Assembly: GCA_025363575.1 (NCBI GenBank)
Contig: JANYDM010000080.1
Coordinates: forward strand, 1 to 48,164
DNA: 48,164 nucleotides
DNA from: Betaproteobacteria bacterium
GTDB lineage: Bacteria > Pseudomonadota > Gammaproteobacteria > Burkholderiales > SG8-41
Direction of reading: 5' to 3'
Shown piece after piece: positions 32,102 through 40,298 of the stretch (its first letter is position 1; every line of letters starts with the position of its first letter). A program made the position numbers and the translations under genes. The notes under the pieces are model-generated. The model was not told the DNA's origin. It saw only the letters and a program-made list of their open reading frames with translations, and did not search any database.

Positions 32102-32216
32102 GTGATTAGGTGATTAAGTGATTAGGTGATTAAGTGATTAGGTGATTAGGTGATTAGGTGATTAAGTGATTAAGTGATTCATTGAAAATCACCCAATCAC
32201 TTAATCACCTAATCAC
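32102..32216. repeat. Octamer tandem array GTGATTAR x10 with four inverted copies
   Basis: Ten head-to-tail 8-nt units fill 32102-32181; nine are GTGATTAG or GTGATTAA and the last is GTGATTCA. After a few bases, four inverted units follow (32185-32216: AAAATCAC, CCAATCAC, TTAATCAC, CTAATCAC). The arms can form a stem of about 30 bp with a short loop, and can slip because of the repeats. It ends 4 nt from the rsgA stop and lies between convergent genes, so it may end transcription from both sides. Copy number is likely variable between strains. Confidence 0.95.
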
Positions 32217-32219
32217 ACT

Positions 32220-33131
32220 TCACCAGCGCTGCACTTTCTTCATCAACTGCACCACCAGCTTGCGGTACGATTCGACCCTCTGAGCGTCTATGTCGCCGCG
32301 AGCGACGGCCGCGGTAATCGCACAGCCGGGCTCGGTCAGGTGCTTGCAATCGTTGAATTTGCAGTTGCCGAGATGCGCGCGGAACTCGCTGAACGCATGA
32401 GCCAGGTGTTCGGGGGCCACGTGGACCAGGCCGAATTCCTGCAAGCCCGGGGAATCGATGATGTGGCTTGCGGCATCGAGGTGATACAGCCGCGCGTGCG
32501 TCGTGGTATGGCGTCCGCCGCCTAATGCTTCGGACAATTCGCCGACACGCGCCGCCGCGTCGGGCAGCAGGCGATTGATGATCGTGGATTTCCCCATGCC
32601 GGACTGGCCGACCAGCACGCTCATATGTCCCGCGAGGCGCGCCCGCAATGGCGTGATATCAATCTTCGCGGCCAGTGGCAGCATCTCATAGCCAAGCGCG
32701 CAATAACGTTCGAGGGCCTGACGCGCGGCAGGCGCAGCCGGCAAATCCATCTTGTTAAGTGCGAGTAGCGCAGGAATGCCGGCTTCCTCTGCCGCGGCAA
32801 GGCAACGGTCGAGCAATTCGGGGTGCCAAGGCGGTGCCGCCGCCAGCACGATCACGATCTGCGTGACGTTGGCGGCGATGAGCTTCTGGCGTTGAATGTC
32901 CGAGCGGTAGAACAGCGACGCGCGCGGCGCGACGGTTTCGATGACGCCCTGGTCCGGCGCGGTCATGGCGACGGCGACGCGGTCTCCGCACGCGATGTCG
33001 GTGCGCTTGCCGCGCGTAACGCACGCGACCAGCGCAGTGCTTTCAAGCTCGACCGTGAACTGGCGGCCGTAGCTTGCGACTACCGTTCCTGAATGGGTGG
33101 GGGCGGCGGCCTTTTTTGCGGTGTGGCTCAA
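32220..33131 (-). CDS. rsgA: Ribosome small-subunit-dependent GTPase A
   Basis: 303 residues, the circularly permuted GTPase RsgA/YjeQ that tests late 30S maturation. An N-terminal OB-fold (GTVVASYGRQFTVELE, CVTRGKRTDIACGDRVAV) is followed by permuted G motifs: G4 LLALNKMDLP, then G1 VLVGQSGMGKSTIINRLLPD near residue 174, then G3 IIDSPGLQEFGL. The C-terminal zinc-binding segment is NCKFNDCKHLTEPGCAI. The catalytic loop reads GGGRHTTTHARLY. The start overlaps the phhB stop by 4 nt (ATGA), so the two are translationally coupled. It is the last gene of the operon, ending at the octamer array. Confidence 0.96.
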   Translation of the reverse strand: MSHTAKKAAAPTHSGTVVASYGRQFTVELESTALVACVTRGKRTDIACGDRVAVAMTAPDQGVIETVAPRASLFYRSDIQRQKLIAANVTQIVIVLAAAPPWHPELLDRCLAAAEEAGIPALLALNKMDLPAAPAARQALERYCALGYEMLPLAAKIDITPLRARLAGHMSVLVGQSGMGKSTIINRLLPDAAARVGELSEALGGGRHTTTHARLYHLDAASHIIDSPGLQEFGLVHVAPEHLAHAFSEFRAHLGNCKFNDCKHLTEPGCAITAAVARGDIDAQRVESYRKLVVQLMKKVQRW

Positions 33132-33463
33132 GGCGCGAACAGCGCGTCGACTTTCGCGGCGCAGATAATATCATTCTCCGAGATGCCGCCGATTGCGTGA
33201 GTCGAGTAATCCACTCTGCACTTGTTGTAGCCGACCGTCATGTCGGGATGGTGGTCTTCGCGGTGCGCCATCCATGCGACCGCGTTCACGAATGCCATGG
33301 CCTGATAGTAATTCTTGAACGCGTACGTTTTGGTGATCACGCCGTTCGCGAATTGCCAGCCTTTGACCTGTGCCAGCAGTTGCTCGATTTCACGCGGCTG
33401 CAGCGGCGATACGCCGCCTTCACACGGCTTGCATTTCTTCTGCGCGAGGTCGGCAGCGCTCAT
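33128..33463 (-). CDS. phhB: 4a-hydroxytetrahydrobiopterin dehydratase (PCD/DCoH)
   Basis: 111 residues. The active-site segment is HREDHHPDMTVGYNKCRVDYSTHAIGG, with the conserved E-D-H-H-P and the H of STHAIGG. The opening CKPCEGGVSPLQPREIEQLL and the core W-x-F-x-x-G (GWQFANG) are family marks. It dehydrates 4a-carbinolamine during pterin recycling, or acts in molybdopterin-linked chemistry where no aromatic hydroxylase is present. No phenylalanine hydroxylase gene is in the window. It starts at ATG 33463, sharing one base with the stop of the M48 peptidase gene (TAATG). Confidence 0.95.
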   Translation of the reverse strand: MSAADLAQKKCKPCEGGVSPLQPREIEQLLAQVKGWQFANGVITKTYAFKNYYQAMAFVNAVAWMAHREDHHPDMTVGYNKCRVDYSTHAIGGISENDIICAAKVDALFAP

Positions 33464-34701
33464 TACGAGGCTCTTAGCCGCGCGATGCGCAGTGTCGCGG
33501 GAGGATGCGAGTCGTAAAACATCGAATGAAGCGGGTCGGGCGTCAGCGTCGCGGCGTTGTCTTTATAAAGTTTTACAAGCGCTGAGATCAGGTCGCCGAC
33601 CGGCGCGTGCTGTGCGGCATAGTGATCGGCCTCGAATTCGTGCTTGCGCGAATAAAAGCTCGTCAGCGGGTGCAGCAGGAAGATGAATTGCGGCAGGACT
33701 ATGAAAAACAGCACCAGAGCCATCGCGGTGGACTGCGTTTGCACGTTGAGGCCGGCGTAGAACCACGCCTGGTTCATGAGCTGCGCGAGCACCCACAAAA
33801 ACGCGAGACTGGCGGCGAATGTCCACGCAATGCGTTTGACGACATGCCGCAGCTTGAAATGGCCGAGCTCATGCGCAAGCACGGCTTCGACCTCACCCGC
33901 GCCCAGCCGCGTCAGCAGGGTGTCGAAAAATACGATGCGCTTGGATTTGCCGAAGCCCGTGAAGTACGCATTGCCGTGGCTGGAGCGGCGCGAGCCGTCC
34001 ATCACCATCAGGCCCTGCGCCTTGAAGCCGCAGCGTTCGAGCAGGCGCTCAATGCGTTCTTTCAGCTGCGCGTCTTCGAGCGGCGAGAATTTATTGAAAA
34101 GCGGCGCGATCCATACCGGGTAAACGGCCAGCACGACGAGGTTGAATGCCACCCAGATCAGCCACGCATAAAGCCACCACAACTCGCCGGCGCGCTCCAT
34201 GACCCAAAGTATGCAGGCGACCAGCGGGATGCCGAGCGCCGCCGCGAGCGCGGCGTTCTTCAACCCGTCGACGATGAACATCAGCGGCGTCATCTTGTTG
34301 AAGCCGAAACGCTGCTCGATGACGAACGTGCGGTACCACTCGAAAGGCAGATCGAGGACAGTGGTGACCGCGCCGAGCAGGAGCAGCAGCGCCACGCCGC
34401 GCATCACGCCGGGATCAAACCAGCCTGCCGTAATTTCCGACAGCCATTGCAGGCCGCCGCCGAAGGTCAGTGCCAGGATCATTGCGCACTCGAGTGCTGT
34501 TGTGATCATTCCCAGCCTGGTTTTAGCGCAGCTGTAGTCCGCGGCGTGGCGGTGCGCATCGAGACTGATATCACGCGAGAAATCGATCGGCACCGTATCG
34601 CGATTGCGCCGGATGTGGTCGAGATGGCGAACCGCGAGCCACAGCTTGGTCGCCAAAGCGAGCGCGAGCGCGGCGAAAAAAACAAGCCCGAAAGTGTTCA
34701 T
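33463..34701 (-). CDS. Membrane M48 metallopeptidase (Ste24/CAAX-protease type)
   Basis: 412 residues, 6-7 hydrophobic segments (about 1-18, 62-82, 100-120, 145-170, 175-200, 290-310, 325-345). Zinc motif VEAVLAHELGHFKLRHV gives H-E-x-x-H, and KHEFEADHYAAQ supplies the third ligand glutamate. The N-terminal segment RNRDTVPIDFSRDISLDAHRHAADYSCAKTRLG is the family's M48 N-domain. The length matches Ste24-type enzymes (not the shorter HtpX). It probably degrades or processes membrane proteins with the active site in an intramembrane chamber. It leads the operon with phhB and rsgA. The promoter 11 nt upstream places the transcript start about 4 nt before the ATG, so initiation may be leaderless. 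Confidence 0.92.
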   Translation of the reverse strand: MNTFGLVFFAALALALATKLWLAVRHLDHIRRNRDTVPIDFSRDISLDAHRHAADYSCAKTRLGMITTALECAMILALTFGGGLQWLSEITAGWFDPGVMRGVALLLLLGAVTTVLDLPFEWYRTFVIEQRFGFNKMTPLMFIVDGLKNAALAAALGIPLVACILWVMERAGELWWLYAWLIWVAFNLVVLAVYPVWIAPLFNKFSPLEDAQLKERIERLLERCGFKAQGLMVMDGSRRSSHGNAYFTGFGKSKRIVFFDTLLTRLGAGEVEAVLAHELGHFKLRHVVKRIAWTFAASLAFLWVLAQLMNQAWFYAGLNVQTQSTAMALVLFFIVLPQFIFLLHPLTSFYSRKHEFEADHYAAQHAPVGDLISALVKLYKDNAATLTPDPLHSMFYDSHPPATLRIARLRAS

Positions 34702-34711
34702 AAGTGCGAAG

Positions 34712-34739
34712 ATTATCCTATCAATACGTTATGTGACAA
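34712..34739 (-). promoter_or_regulatory. Sigma-70 promoter of the M48-phhB-rsgA operon
   Basis: Read on the minus strand: TTGTCA (34739-34734), a 16-nt spacer and GATAAT (34717-34712). Five of six bases match consensus in each hexamer. The expected start near 34705 leaves a leader of only about 4 nt before ATG 34701. The divergent orn promoter must share this 68-nt gap. Confidence 0.65.
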
Positions 34740-34769
34740 AATATCGCTTCTTTTCGTTCAGTCCAACCT

Positions 34770-35315
34770 ATGGCAGCCGACGCGAATAATCTGATCTGGG
34801 TCGATATGGAGATGAGCGGGCTCGATCCCGGCATCGAACGGGTGCTCGAGGTCGCGATCGTGATCACCGATACTCATCTCAATACCGTGGCCGAAGGCCC
34901 GGTTGTGGTCGTGCATCAGAGCGATGCGGTGCTCGACGCGATGGATGCCTGGAACAAGAACACGCATGCAAAATCGGGGTTGATTGAGCGCGTGAAGGCA
35001 TCCCGCGTCGGCGAAGCGGAGGCTGATGCCAAATTAGTCGAGTTTTTGAAGCAACATGTGCCGGCGGGCGTGTCGCCGCTGTGCGGCAACTCGGTGCATC
35101 AGGACCGCCGCTTCATGGTCAAGTACCTGCCGGGATTCGAGGCGCATTTTCACTATCGCAATCTCGACGTCAGCACGCTTAAGGAGCTGATGCGGCGCTG
35201 GCGGCCGGAACTCGCATCGGGCATGACCAAGCACGGCCGGCACGAAGCGCTTGCCGATATTTACGAATCGATCGAAGAGCTCAAGTACTACCGCGAGCAC
35301 TTTCTCAAGCTCTGA
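34770..35315 (+). CDS. orn: Oligoribonuclease
   Basis: 181 residues, the usual Orn length. DEDDh exonuclease motifs are visible: [13 protein letters not shown] (D and E of ExoI), [20 protein letters not shown] (ExoII aspartate), and [21 protein letters not shown] (ExoIII with His and Asp). It degrades 2-5-nt RNAs and pGpG, closing mRNA decay and c-di-GMP breakdown; it is usually essential. Start ATG 34770. Divergent from the M48 peptidase operon across a 68-nt gap. Confidence 0.96.
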   Translation: MAADANNLIWVDMEMSGLDPGIERVLEVAIVITDTHLNTVAEGPVVVVHQSDAVLDAMDAWNKNTHAKSGLIERVKASRVGEAEADAKLVEFLKQHVPAGVSPLCGNSVHQDRRFMVKYLPGFEAHFHYRNLDVSTLKELMRRWRPELASGMTKHGRHEALADIYESIEELKYYREHFLKL

Positions 35316-35412
35316 GTCCTATCCGGCGGGTATCGCTTGCCCCACGATTGCGCGCATGCACAACCATAGTGCCGCGCCTGATTATTTTTTCTGCAAAAGC
35401 CTTTAGCGATGG

Positions 35413-35440
35413 CCTGATTGCCTTTATGCTCGCAATCAGG
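35413..35440 (+). promoter_or_regulatory. 9-bp hairpin reaching into the fadL ribosome site
   Basis: CCTGATTGC (35413-35421) is the exact reverse complement of GCAATCAGG (35432-35440), with a 10-nt loop. The right arm overlaps the first bases of the ribosome site AGGGGAG (35438-35444) of the FadL-type gene. TTTAGC (35402-35407), 17 nt and TATGCT (35425-35430) could be the promoter, in which case the repeat is a DNA operator rather than an RNA hairpin. Confidence 0.5.
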
Positions 35441-35449
35441 GGAGCAGTC

Positions 35450-36784
35450 ATGCAAGTTCATTCAGAAAGCAGACTTCGCGAGCGGCTGGCAAACGCCGTT
35501 GCGGCGCATTTTATTTACCTGGCCACGTGCGCGCTGTGCGCTGCTTGTTTAACGCCAGTCCGGGCGCTCGCCAATAACGGCCTGAATCTGATCGGTTTCG
35601 GCGCCGAATCGACCGGCATGGCCGGCGCCGATATCGCCGTTGCGCGCGACACCTCGGCACTCAACACGAATCCAGCCGGGCTCGCGCAGATCAAAGGTCA
35701 TTTGCTGGATATGTCCGCGGCTGCAGCCTATTCGCTTGATGTGGGACACAAGGACGGTTTCGGCAACGATGTGCGCGTAGCCAACCACTGGATCCCCATC
35801 GGCGATATCGGATATGCACAATCCGTCACCGACAACCTGACGATAGGCGGGGGCGTTTTCGTCCAGGGCGGTGCGGGCAGCGTCTTTCAGCAGCTCAACA
35901 CCGCGTTCGGCACGCGTGACGAGCTGTCTTCGATTTTCGGCGCGGCGAAGCTTACGGCAGGACTGGCCTACCGCATCGATTCCAAACTGTCAGTGGGCGC
36001 CAGTGTCTCGCTCGTTCATGCGGAAGCGCGGCAGAAGGTATTTCCGAATACTTCGGTATTCAATCCCGTGAGCCCTGCCGCGTCGTTTTTTGGTTTAAGG
36101 CTCGAGGACGCTGCGGCAAATCACGTGGGATTCAAAGCCGGAATTCAGTACGCAGCGACTGATGCGGTGACGCTCGCGGCAACGTACACGGCTAAAACAC
36201 CCCTCGCGCTGAAGGACGGCAAGCTCGCGGTGAACATGAGCGCGATCGGCCTGGGCATTGTGAATTATCGCGATGCGCGCGTCGACGGACTGGGCTTCCC
36301 GCAGGAGGTGGGCGTGGGTGCCGCGCTGCGCGACGACCGCACGCTCTGGTCGGTAAAAATTGCGTGGCTGGATTGGGCGCATGTGATGACTACGTCGACG
36401 CTTACCGCTGCCAACCCGGACAACGGCCTTGCGCCGGCGGTGCTGTCGCAGACGCAAACCAATGACTGGAAAAACCAGACTGTCATCGCGATTGGCATGG
36501 CACATGAAGTCAACGAGCGTACGACATTATGGGCAGGCTACAACTATGGACGTAATCCCATTCCGGGCCAGAACACCAATCCGCTGCTGGCGGCGATTAG
36601 CGAACACCACATTACCCTTGGCGCTGCGTACCGGCTCAGCAGCGCCTGGCGCCTGGGAGGCGGAGCCGAATATCAGCCTGGAACGAAAGCGACCTATACC
36701 AATTCGGCGCTGCCGTTCGGACCGAATGCCGAAGAGCGCAATCGTTACATCGCATTCAATCTGATGTTGAGCCGGCGCTGGTAG
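35450..36784 (+). CDS. FadL/OmpP1/TodX-family outer-membrane channel
   Basis: 444 residues. Start ATG 35450 has AGGGGAG 5 nt upstream. A long N-terminal basic segment and hydrophobic stretch end at VRALANNGLNLIGFGAESTGMAGADIAVARDTSALNTNPAGLAQ; the NPAGL motif and GMAGAxxAxARD are the FadL hallmark (hatch N-terminus). Alternating strands of an outer-membrane barrel follow (GLAYRIDSKLSVGASVSLVHAE, AGIQYAATDAVTLAATYTAKT). The last segment NRYIAFNLMLSRRW ends in an aromatic residue, fitting BAM recognition. It takes up hydrophobic molecules (fatty acids, aromatic hydrocarbons) by lateral diffusion. The STAND/BTAD regulator follows 47 nt downstream on the same strand. Confidence 0.9.
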   Translation: MQVHSESRLRERLANAVAAHFIYLATCALCAACLTPVRALANNGLNLIGFGAESTGMAGADIAVARDTSALNTNPAGLAQIKGHLLDMSAAAAYSLDVGHKDGFGNDVRVANHWIPIGDIGYAQSVTDNLTIGGGVFVQGGAGSVFQQLNTAFGTRDELSSIFGAAKLTAGLAYRIDSKLSVGASVSLVHAEARQKVFPNTSVFNPVSPAASFFGLRLEDAAANHVGFKAGIQYAATDAVTLAATYTAKTPLALKDGKLAVNMSAIGLGIVNYRDARVDGLGFPQEVGVGAALRDDRTLWSVKIAWLDWAHVMTTSTLTAANPDNGLAPAVLSQTQTNDWKNQTVIAIGMAHEVNERTTLWAGYNYGRNPIPGQNTNPLLAAISEHHITLGAAYRLSSAWRLGGGAEYQPGTKATYTNSALPFGPNAEERNRYIAFNLMLSRRW

Positions 36785-36831
36785 TTCGCGCCATGCACGG
36801 GTGGAAGGCCCGATAAAGATGGGAGTGCAGC

Positions 36832-39800
36832 GTGGCTGACAAGAAATTACCTGCCAAGCTTGCGCGGCCGCGCCTGTTCGGCGTGGTGGCGCGGGAACGC
36901 TTGTTTGCTTTGCTGGATGAGCAGCAGGAGCGCCCCGTCGTCTGGATCGCGGGGCCGCCTGGCGCCGGCAAGACAACGCTGGTCACCACCTATCTCGCGC
37001 GGGACCGCGTGGCAACCTTGTGGTATCGCATCGACGAAGGAGATGCCGATGTCGCCACTTTCTTCGGCTATCTGGCGCAGGCGGCCGGTGCCCTTAAAAA
37101 GGGGCGTGCGCTGAGACTACCGGCTCTGACGCCGGAATATCTGCTGGATCTGCCCGGCTTTGCACGGCGTTACTTTCGCACGCTGTTCGCGGCCATGCCG
37201 GCAGGTACTGCGCTGGTGCTGGACGGCTACGAAGCGGCAGCAGGTGGCATGCTCGATAACATAGTGAACATAGCGGTGACGGAAGTCCCGCCGGGAGCGC
37301 GCCTGCTGGTCACCAGCCGCATGGCGCCGCCCGCCGCGCTGGGGCATCTGGCCGCCAAAGGCGCGCTGGTGTCCATCGCATGGGACGAACTGCGCCTGTC
37401 TGCCGCGGAAGCGGCCGCCATTGCTGCCGCCGGCGCCCGCGGACAATCCGCATCGATTGAGACCCTGCACGCGCTGAGCGATGGCTGGGCAGCCGGCTTC
37501 GTGGTCTTGCTCGAACACGTGCGCCGGGCGGGCACATTGCATCAGCATGACCCCGGCGCCCTGAATGAATCGTTGTTCGTTTATTTCGTCAACGAAATGT
37601 TCAACGACGCTGACGAAGCCACGCGTGTCCTGCTGATGCGAACCGCATTGTTGTCGGGATTCACCGCCGAACTGGCGGCGGAATTGTGTCCCGACATCCA
37701 GGCGGACGCGATTCTGCTGCGGCTTTACCGCCAGCATTATTTCGTTGACCGCAGCACGGGCGCTGGACCCGTTTATCGTTATCACGCATTGTTTCGGGAC
37801 TTTTTGTTGCAGCAGGGACGCGCCCTGATGGCGCCGGCCGCACGCATCGCTCTCCTGATCCGGACGGCGACACTGCTGGATTCCCATGGCCGGCAGGAAG
37901 ATGCACTTGCGTTATTTACCGAAGCGGGCGCCTGGCAGGAGGCGGCGGAACTGGCGTGCACGCTGGCGCCGCAATGGCTGCATCAAGGTCGCTATGCGCC
38001 TCTCGAACGCGCGATCAGCGCTTTTCCGGAAAATTTCGTCGGGCAGATACCCTGGCTTTCGTTCTGGCTGGGCATGGCGCGCCTGCCGTTCGCGCCGCCG
38101 CGCGCGCGTTTGTCGCTCGAAGCTGCGTTCGCGCAATTCGAAGCGGCCGGTGACGATATGGGCTGCATGCAGGCGTGTTGCGCAATTTTGAATAGTTATT
38201 TCATGGAATGGAACGACGTGCATGCGGTCGATCGCTGGGGCGCGTCTTTTCAGACATTGTTTGCGCGCCCTGGCGTTTTTCCCTCGATCGAAGCCGAGAT
38301 ACAAGCGCTGGCATCGCTGATCGTCCTGGTCTTTCGCGGGTCCCGGCATGGCCGGCTGCTCGCGACGATTTTCGACCGCGCAGTCGAATTGATCGGGTTG
38401 ACGGAGAACCCGGTGCTGCGCATGGCGGCCGTTAATTTTGCGGCATCGGTGGCGTTTTTTACGGGAACGTGGCCGCGGCTGCAGGGACTGGTCAAGGAAG
38501 CGGCTGCGCTCGACCCTGCCGGGCTTCCGCCGGTGCTAGTGATCAGTTTGCAGTTCGTTTACGGCGCGATGCTGGGATTGGCGGGAAATTTTGCACAGGC
38601 TTTCGCCGCCATCGCGCGAGCGCAATCGCTGGCCGAGGCCAGCGGTGTACACATCCTTGACGTGTTGATTGCATCGCATGGCACATACCCCGCGTTGAAT
38701 TGCAGCGATCTCGCTCGCGTGGAAAGCGGCATAGCAAAAATGCGCGCCGCGCTTAATCCGGCGCGTTCGCTCGATGTCCTGCATTGCGAATACATGGATT
38801 GCGCGCTGGCGATGGCGCGGGGCGACTGGACGCTGGCGCACCGCATTGCGGTTTCCAGTGTCGAGCGTGGGGTCACCAGCGGCGGTGAAATGGTCGTTGC
38901 CCAATGCCGTCTCGCGCTGGCTGTGACACTGATCGAACTGGGAGATAACGCGGCGGCGCAGGCCGAAACCAACTCGGTCCTCAAGTATTCGGAAGCAACC
39001 GGTCAGCAGGCATTCGGTCATTCTGCGCTCATGATAAACGCCTATGCGCAATTCAGGGCTGGGGAAAAATCCGCCGCGCACGAAACCATGCGCCGCGCGT
39101 TCGCCCTGGGACGGGAGAAGGACTACGCGCTGATTTTTCCGTATGCCCCGCCAAAAGTCCTGCAGACACTGTGTGCTGAAGCGTTGCGGGCAGGTATCGA
39201 GGCGACCTATGTGCGCGGCCTGATCCGGCGGCTGAATATCCCCGCACCGGACAGCGAGCCCGGGGTCTGGCCATGGCCGCTGAAAATCTTCGCACTCGGA
39301 CGTTTTGAAATTATCAAGGACGGCGCGCCATTGCAGTTCACGGGCAAGGCGCAGCGCAAGCCAATGGAGTTGCTTAAAGCGCTGATCGGATTCGGCGGAC
39401 GCGATGTGCCGATCGAAGTATTGATACAGACGCTGTGGCCCGAACCGCGCGAAGGCGACGGCCAGAAAGCGTTCGATGTCACCGTGCATCGCCTGCGTAA
39501 ACTGCTGGGCGACGAGGGCCTGCTTACAATTACCGACCGGCGTGCCTCGCTGAATCCGCAGATGGTTTGGATTGATGCGCAGGTGATTGAACGTATTCTG
39601 GCGGCCGTTGCGCCCGCGATGCAGAACCCAGGGCCGGATTTTGCGGAACTCGAGAGCGCGGCACCGCTGTTGCTTGAGCTGTATCGCGGCGTGTTTCTCG
39701 GGGGCGAAGCCGATATCGCCTGGGTGCTCGTCGCGCGGGATCGTCTCGCCGTGCATTTCCGGCGCTTTGTCCTGCGTCTAGGCGAGCATTGGGAGCGCGG

Positions 39801-40032
39801 GGCGCGCTGGGCGGACGCGGCACGGCTTTATGAGCGCGGAGTGGAACTCGAGCCATTGGCCGAAACCTTGTATCGGCGCCTGATGGAGTGCCTCCGGCGG
39901 CAAGGGCAGCATGTCGAGGGCATTGAAGTGTTTCGCCGCTGCCGCAAAATGCTCTCGGTAGTGCTGGGAGTCAAACCGGCGCCCGAGACGGAGGCGCTTT
40001 ACCGCGATATGGTCGCTGCCGCGCGGCAGTGA
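36832..40032 (+). CDS. STAND-type transcriptional regulator with C-terminal wHTH and BTAD domains
   Basis: 1066 residues. GTG 36832 is preceded by GGGAG (36820-36824). The N-terminal P-loop is VVWIAGPPGAGKTTL (Walker A at residues 41-49), as in MalT-like AAA/STAND regulators; the acidic/hydrophobic strands around YLLDLPGFARRYF and the TSRMAPPAAL sensor segment follow. A long helical middle (about 340-800) is TPR/ARM-like. Near residue 815 PWPLKIFALGRFEI starts an OmpR-type winged helix (KAQRKPMELLKALIGFGGRDVPIEVLIQTLWP, FDVTVHRLRKLLGD). The BTAD domain closes the protein (about 915-1060; LYERGVELEPLAETLYRRLMECLRRQGQ). BTAD with the HTH at the C-terminus is the reverse of streptomycete SARPs. 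Ligand and targets are unknown; the adhesin gene directly downstream is the first candidate. Confidence 0.87.
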   Translation: MADKKLPAKLARPRLFGVVARERLFALLDEQQERPVVWIAGPPGAGKTTLVTTYLARDRVATLWYRIDEGDADVATFFGYLAQAAGALKKGRALRLPALTPEYLLDLPGFARRYFRTLFAAMPAGTALVLDGYEAAAGGMLDNIVNIAVTEVPPGARLLVTSRMAPPAALGHLAAKGALVSIAWDELRLSAAEAAAIAAAGARGQSASIETLHALSDGWAAGFVVLLEHVRRAGTLHQHDPGALNESLFVYFVNEMFNDADEATRVLLMRTALLSGFTAELAAELCPDIQADAILLRLYRQHYFVDRSTGAGPVYRYHALFRDFLLQQGRALMAPAARIALLIRTATLLDSHGRQEDALALFTEAGAWQEAAELACTLAPQWLHQGRYAPLERAISAFPENFVGQIPWLSFWLGMARLPFAPPRARLSLEAAFAQFEAAGDDMGCMQACCAILNSYFMEWNDVHAVDRWGASFQTLFARPGVFPSIEAEIQALASLIVLVFRGSRHGRLLATIFDRAVELIGLTENPVLRMAAVNFAASVAFFTGTWPRLQGLVKEAAALDPAGLPPVLVISLQFVYGAMLGLAGNFAQAFAAIARAQSLAEASGVHILDVLIASHGTYPALNCSDLARVESGIAKMRAALNPARSLDVLHCEYMDCALAMARGDWTLAHRIAVSSVERGVTSGGEMVVAQCRLALAVTLIELGDNAAAQAETNSVLKYSEATGQQAFGHSALMINAYAQFRAGEKSAAHETMRRAFALGREKDYALIFPYAPPKVLQTLCAEALRAGIEATYVRGLIRRLNIPAPDSEPGVWPWPLKIFALGRFEIIKDGAPLQFTGKAQRKPMELLKALIGFGGRDVPIEVLIQTLWPEPREGDGQKAFDVTVHRLRKLLGDEGLLTITDRRASLNPQMVWIDAQVIERILAAVAPAMQNPGPDFAELESAAPLLLELYRGVFLGGEADIAWVLVARDRLAVHFRRFVLRLGEHWERGARWADAARLYERGVELEPLAETLYRRLMECLRRQGQHVEGIEVFRRCRKMLSVVLGVKPAPETEALYRDMVAAARQ

Positions 40033-40048
40033 CTTTGCTCACATTTTT
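40029..40048 (+). terminator. Weak terminator-like element at the regulator stop
   Basis: GTGA (40029-40032) pairs with TCAC (40039-40042), followed by ATTTTT (40043-40048). A 4-bp stem is marginal; readthrough into the adhesin region is likely. Confidence 0.25.
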
Positions 40049-40157
40049 GCGTCGTGATATCGGTGCATTCCCCGCATCCCCCGTTTGACCGGCAAGAAAA
40101 CCGCTGAAATCTCCATCGGCGAGCATGCGGTTTCCATCACCGCGAGAATCGCCATCT

Positions 40158-40175
40158 GTAGGTAATCCGTAGGCG
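40158..40175 (+). promoter_or_regulatory. Direct heptamer repeat with 11-bp phasing before the adhesin gene
   Basis: GTAGGTA (40158-40164) and GTAGGCG (40169-40175) share GTAGG and are exactly 11 bp apart, the phasing used by OmpR-fold BTAD/SARP activators. TTGCCC (40180-40185) follows and could be a -35; no convincing -10 is found downstream at normal spacing. The remainder of the 40033-40298 gap shows nothing recognisable, apart from a minus-strand 77-codon frame judged to be chance. Confidence 0.35.
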
Positions 40176-40298
40176 TGCGTTGCCCGGACTCGGCCAAACT
40201 ATGTCCACGGTAAACGAGCCTTATGGCTGACCGTGTTCTTTTTCTCGCCTTAGTTAAACCAGGCGTCGACAAACAGCGGCTTTGGCACGGGAAATCGA

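Noticed and set aside
32102..32216. Octamer array considered as a CRISPR
   Set aside because: Units are contiguous 8-mers without spacers and no cas genes are present.
33607..34794. Plus-strand frame of 395 codons opposite the M48 peptidase
   Set aside because: Shadow of the HELGH-containing gene; His/Arg/Gln-rich translation without family features.
38536..39756. Minus-strand frame of 406 codons opposite the STAND/BTAD regulator
   Set aside because: It lies inside a continuous domain-bearing gene and has no motif of its own.
40039..40272. 77-codon minus-strand frame between the regulator and the adhesin
   Set aside because: No ribosome site and no recognisable family; it overlaps the likely adhesin control region.
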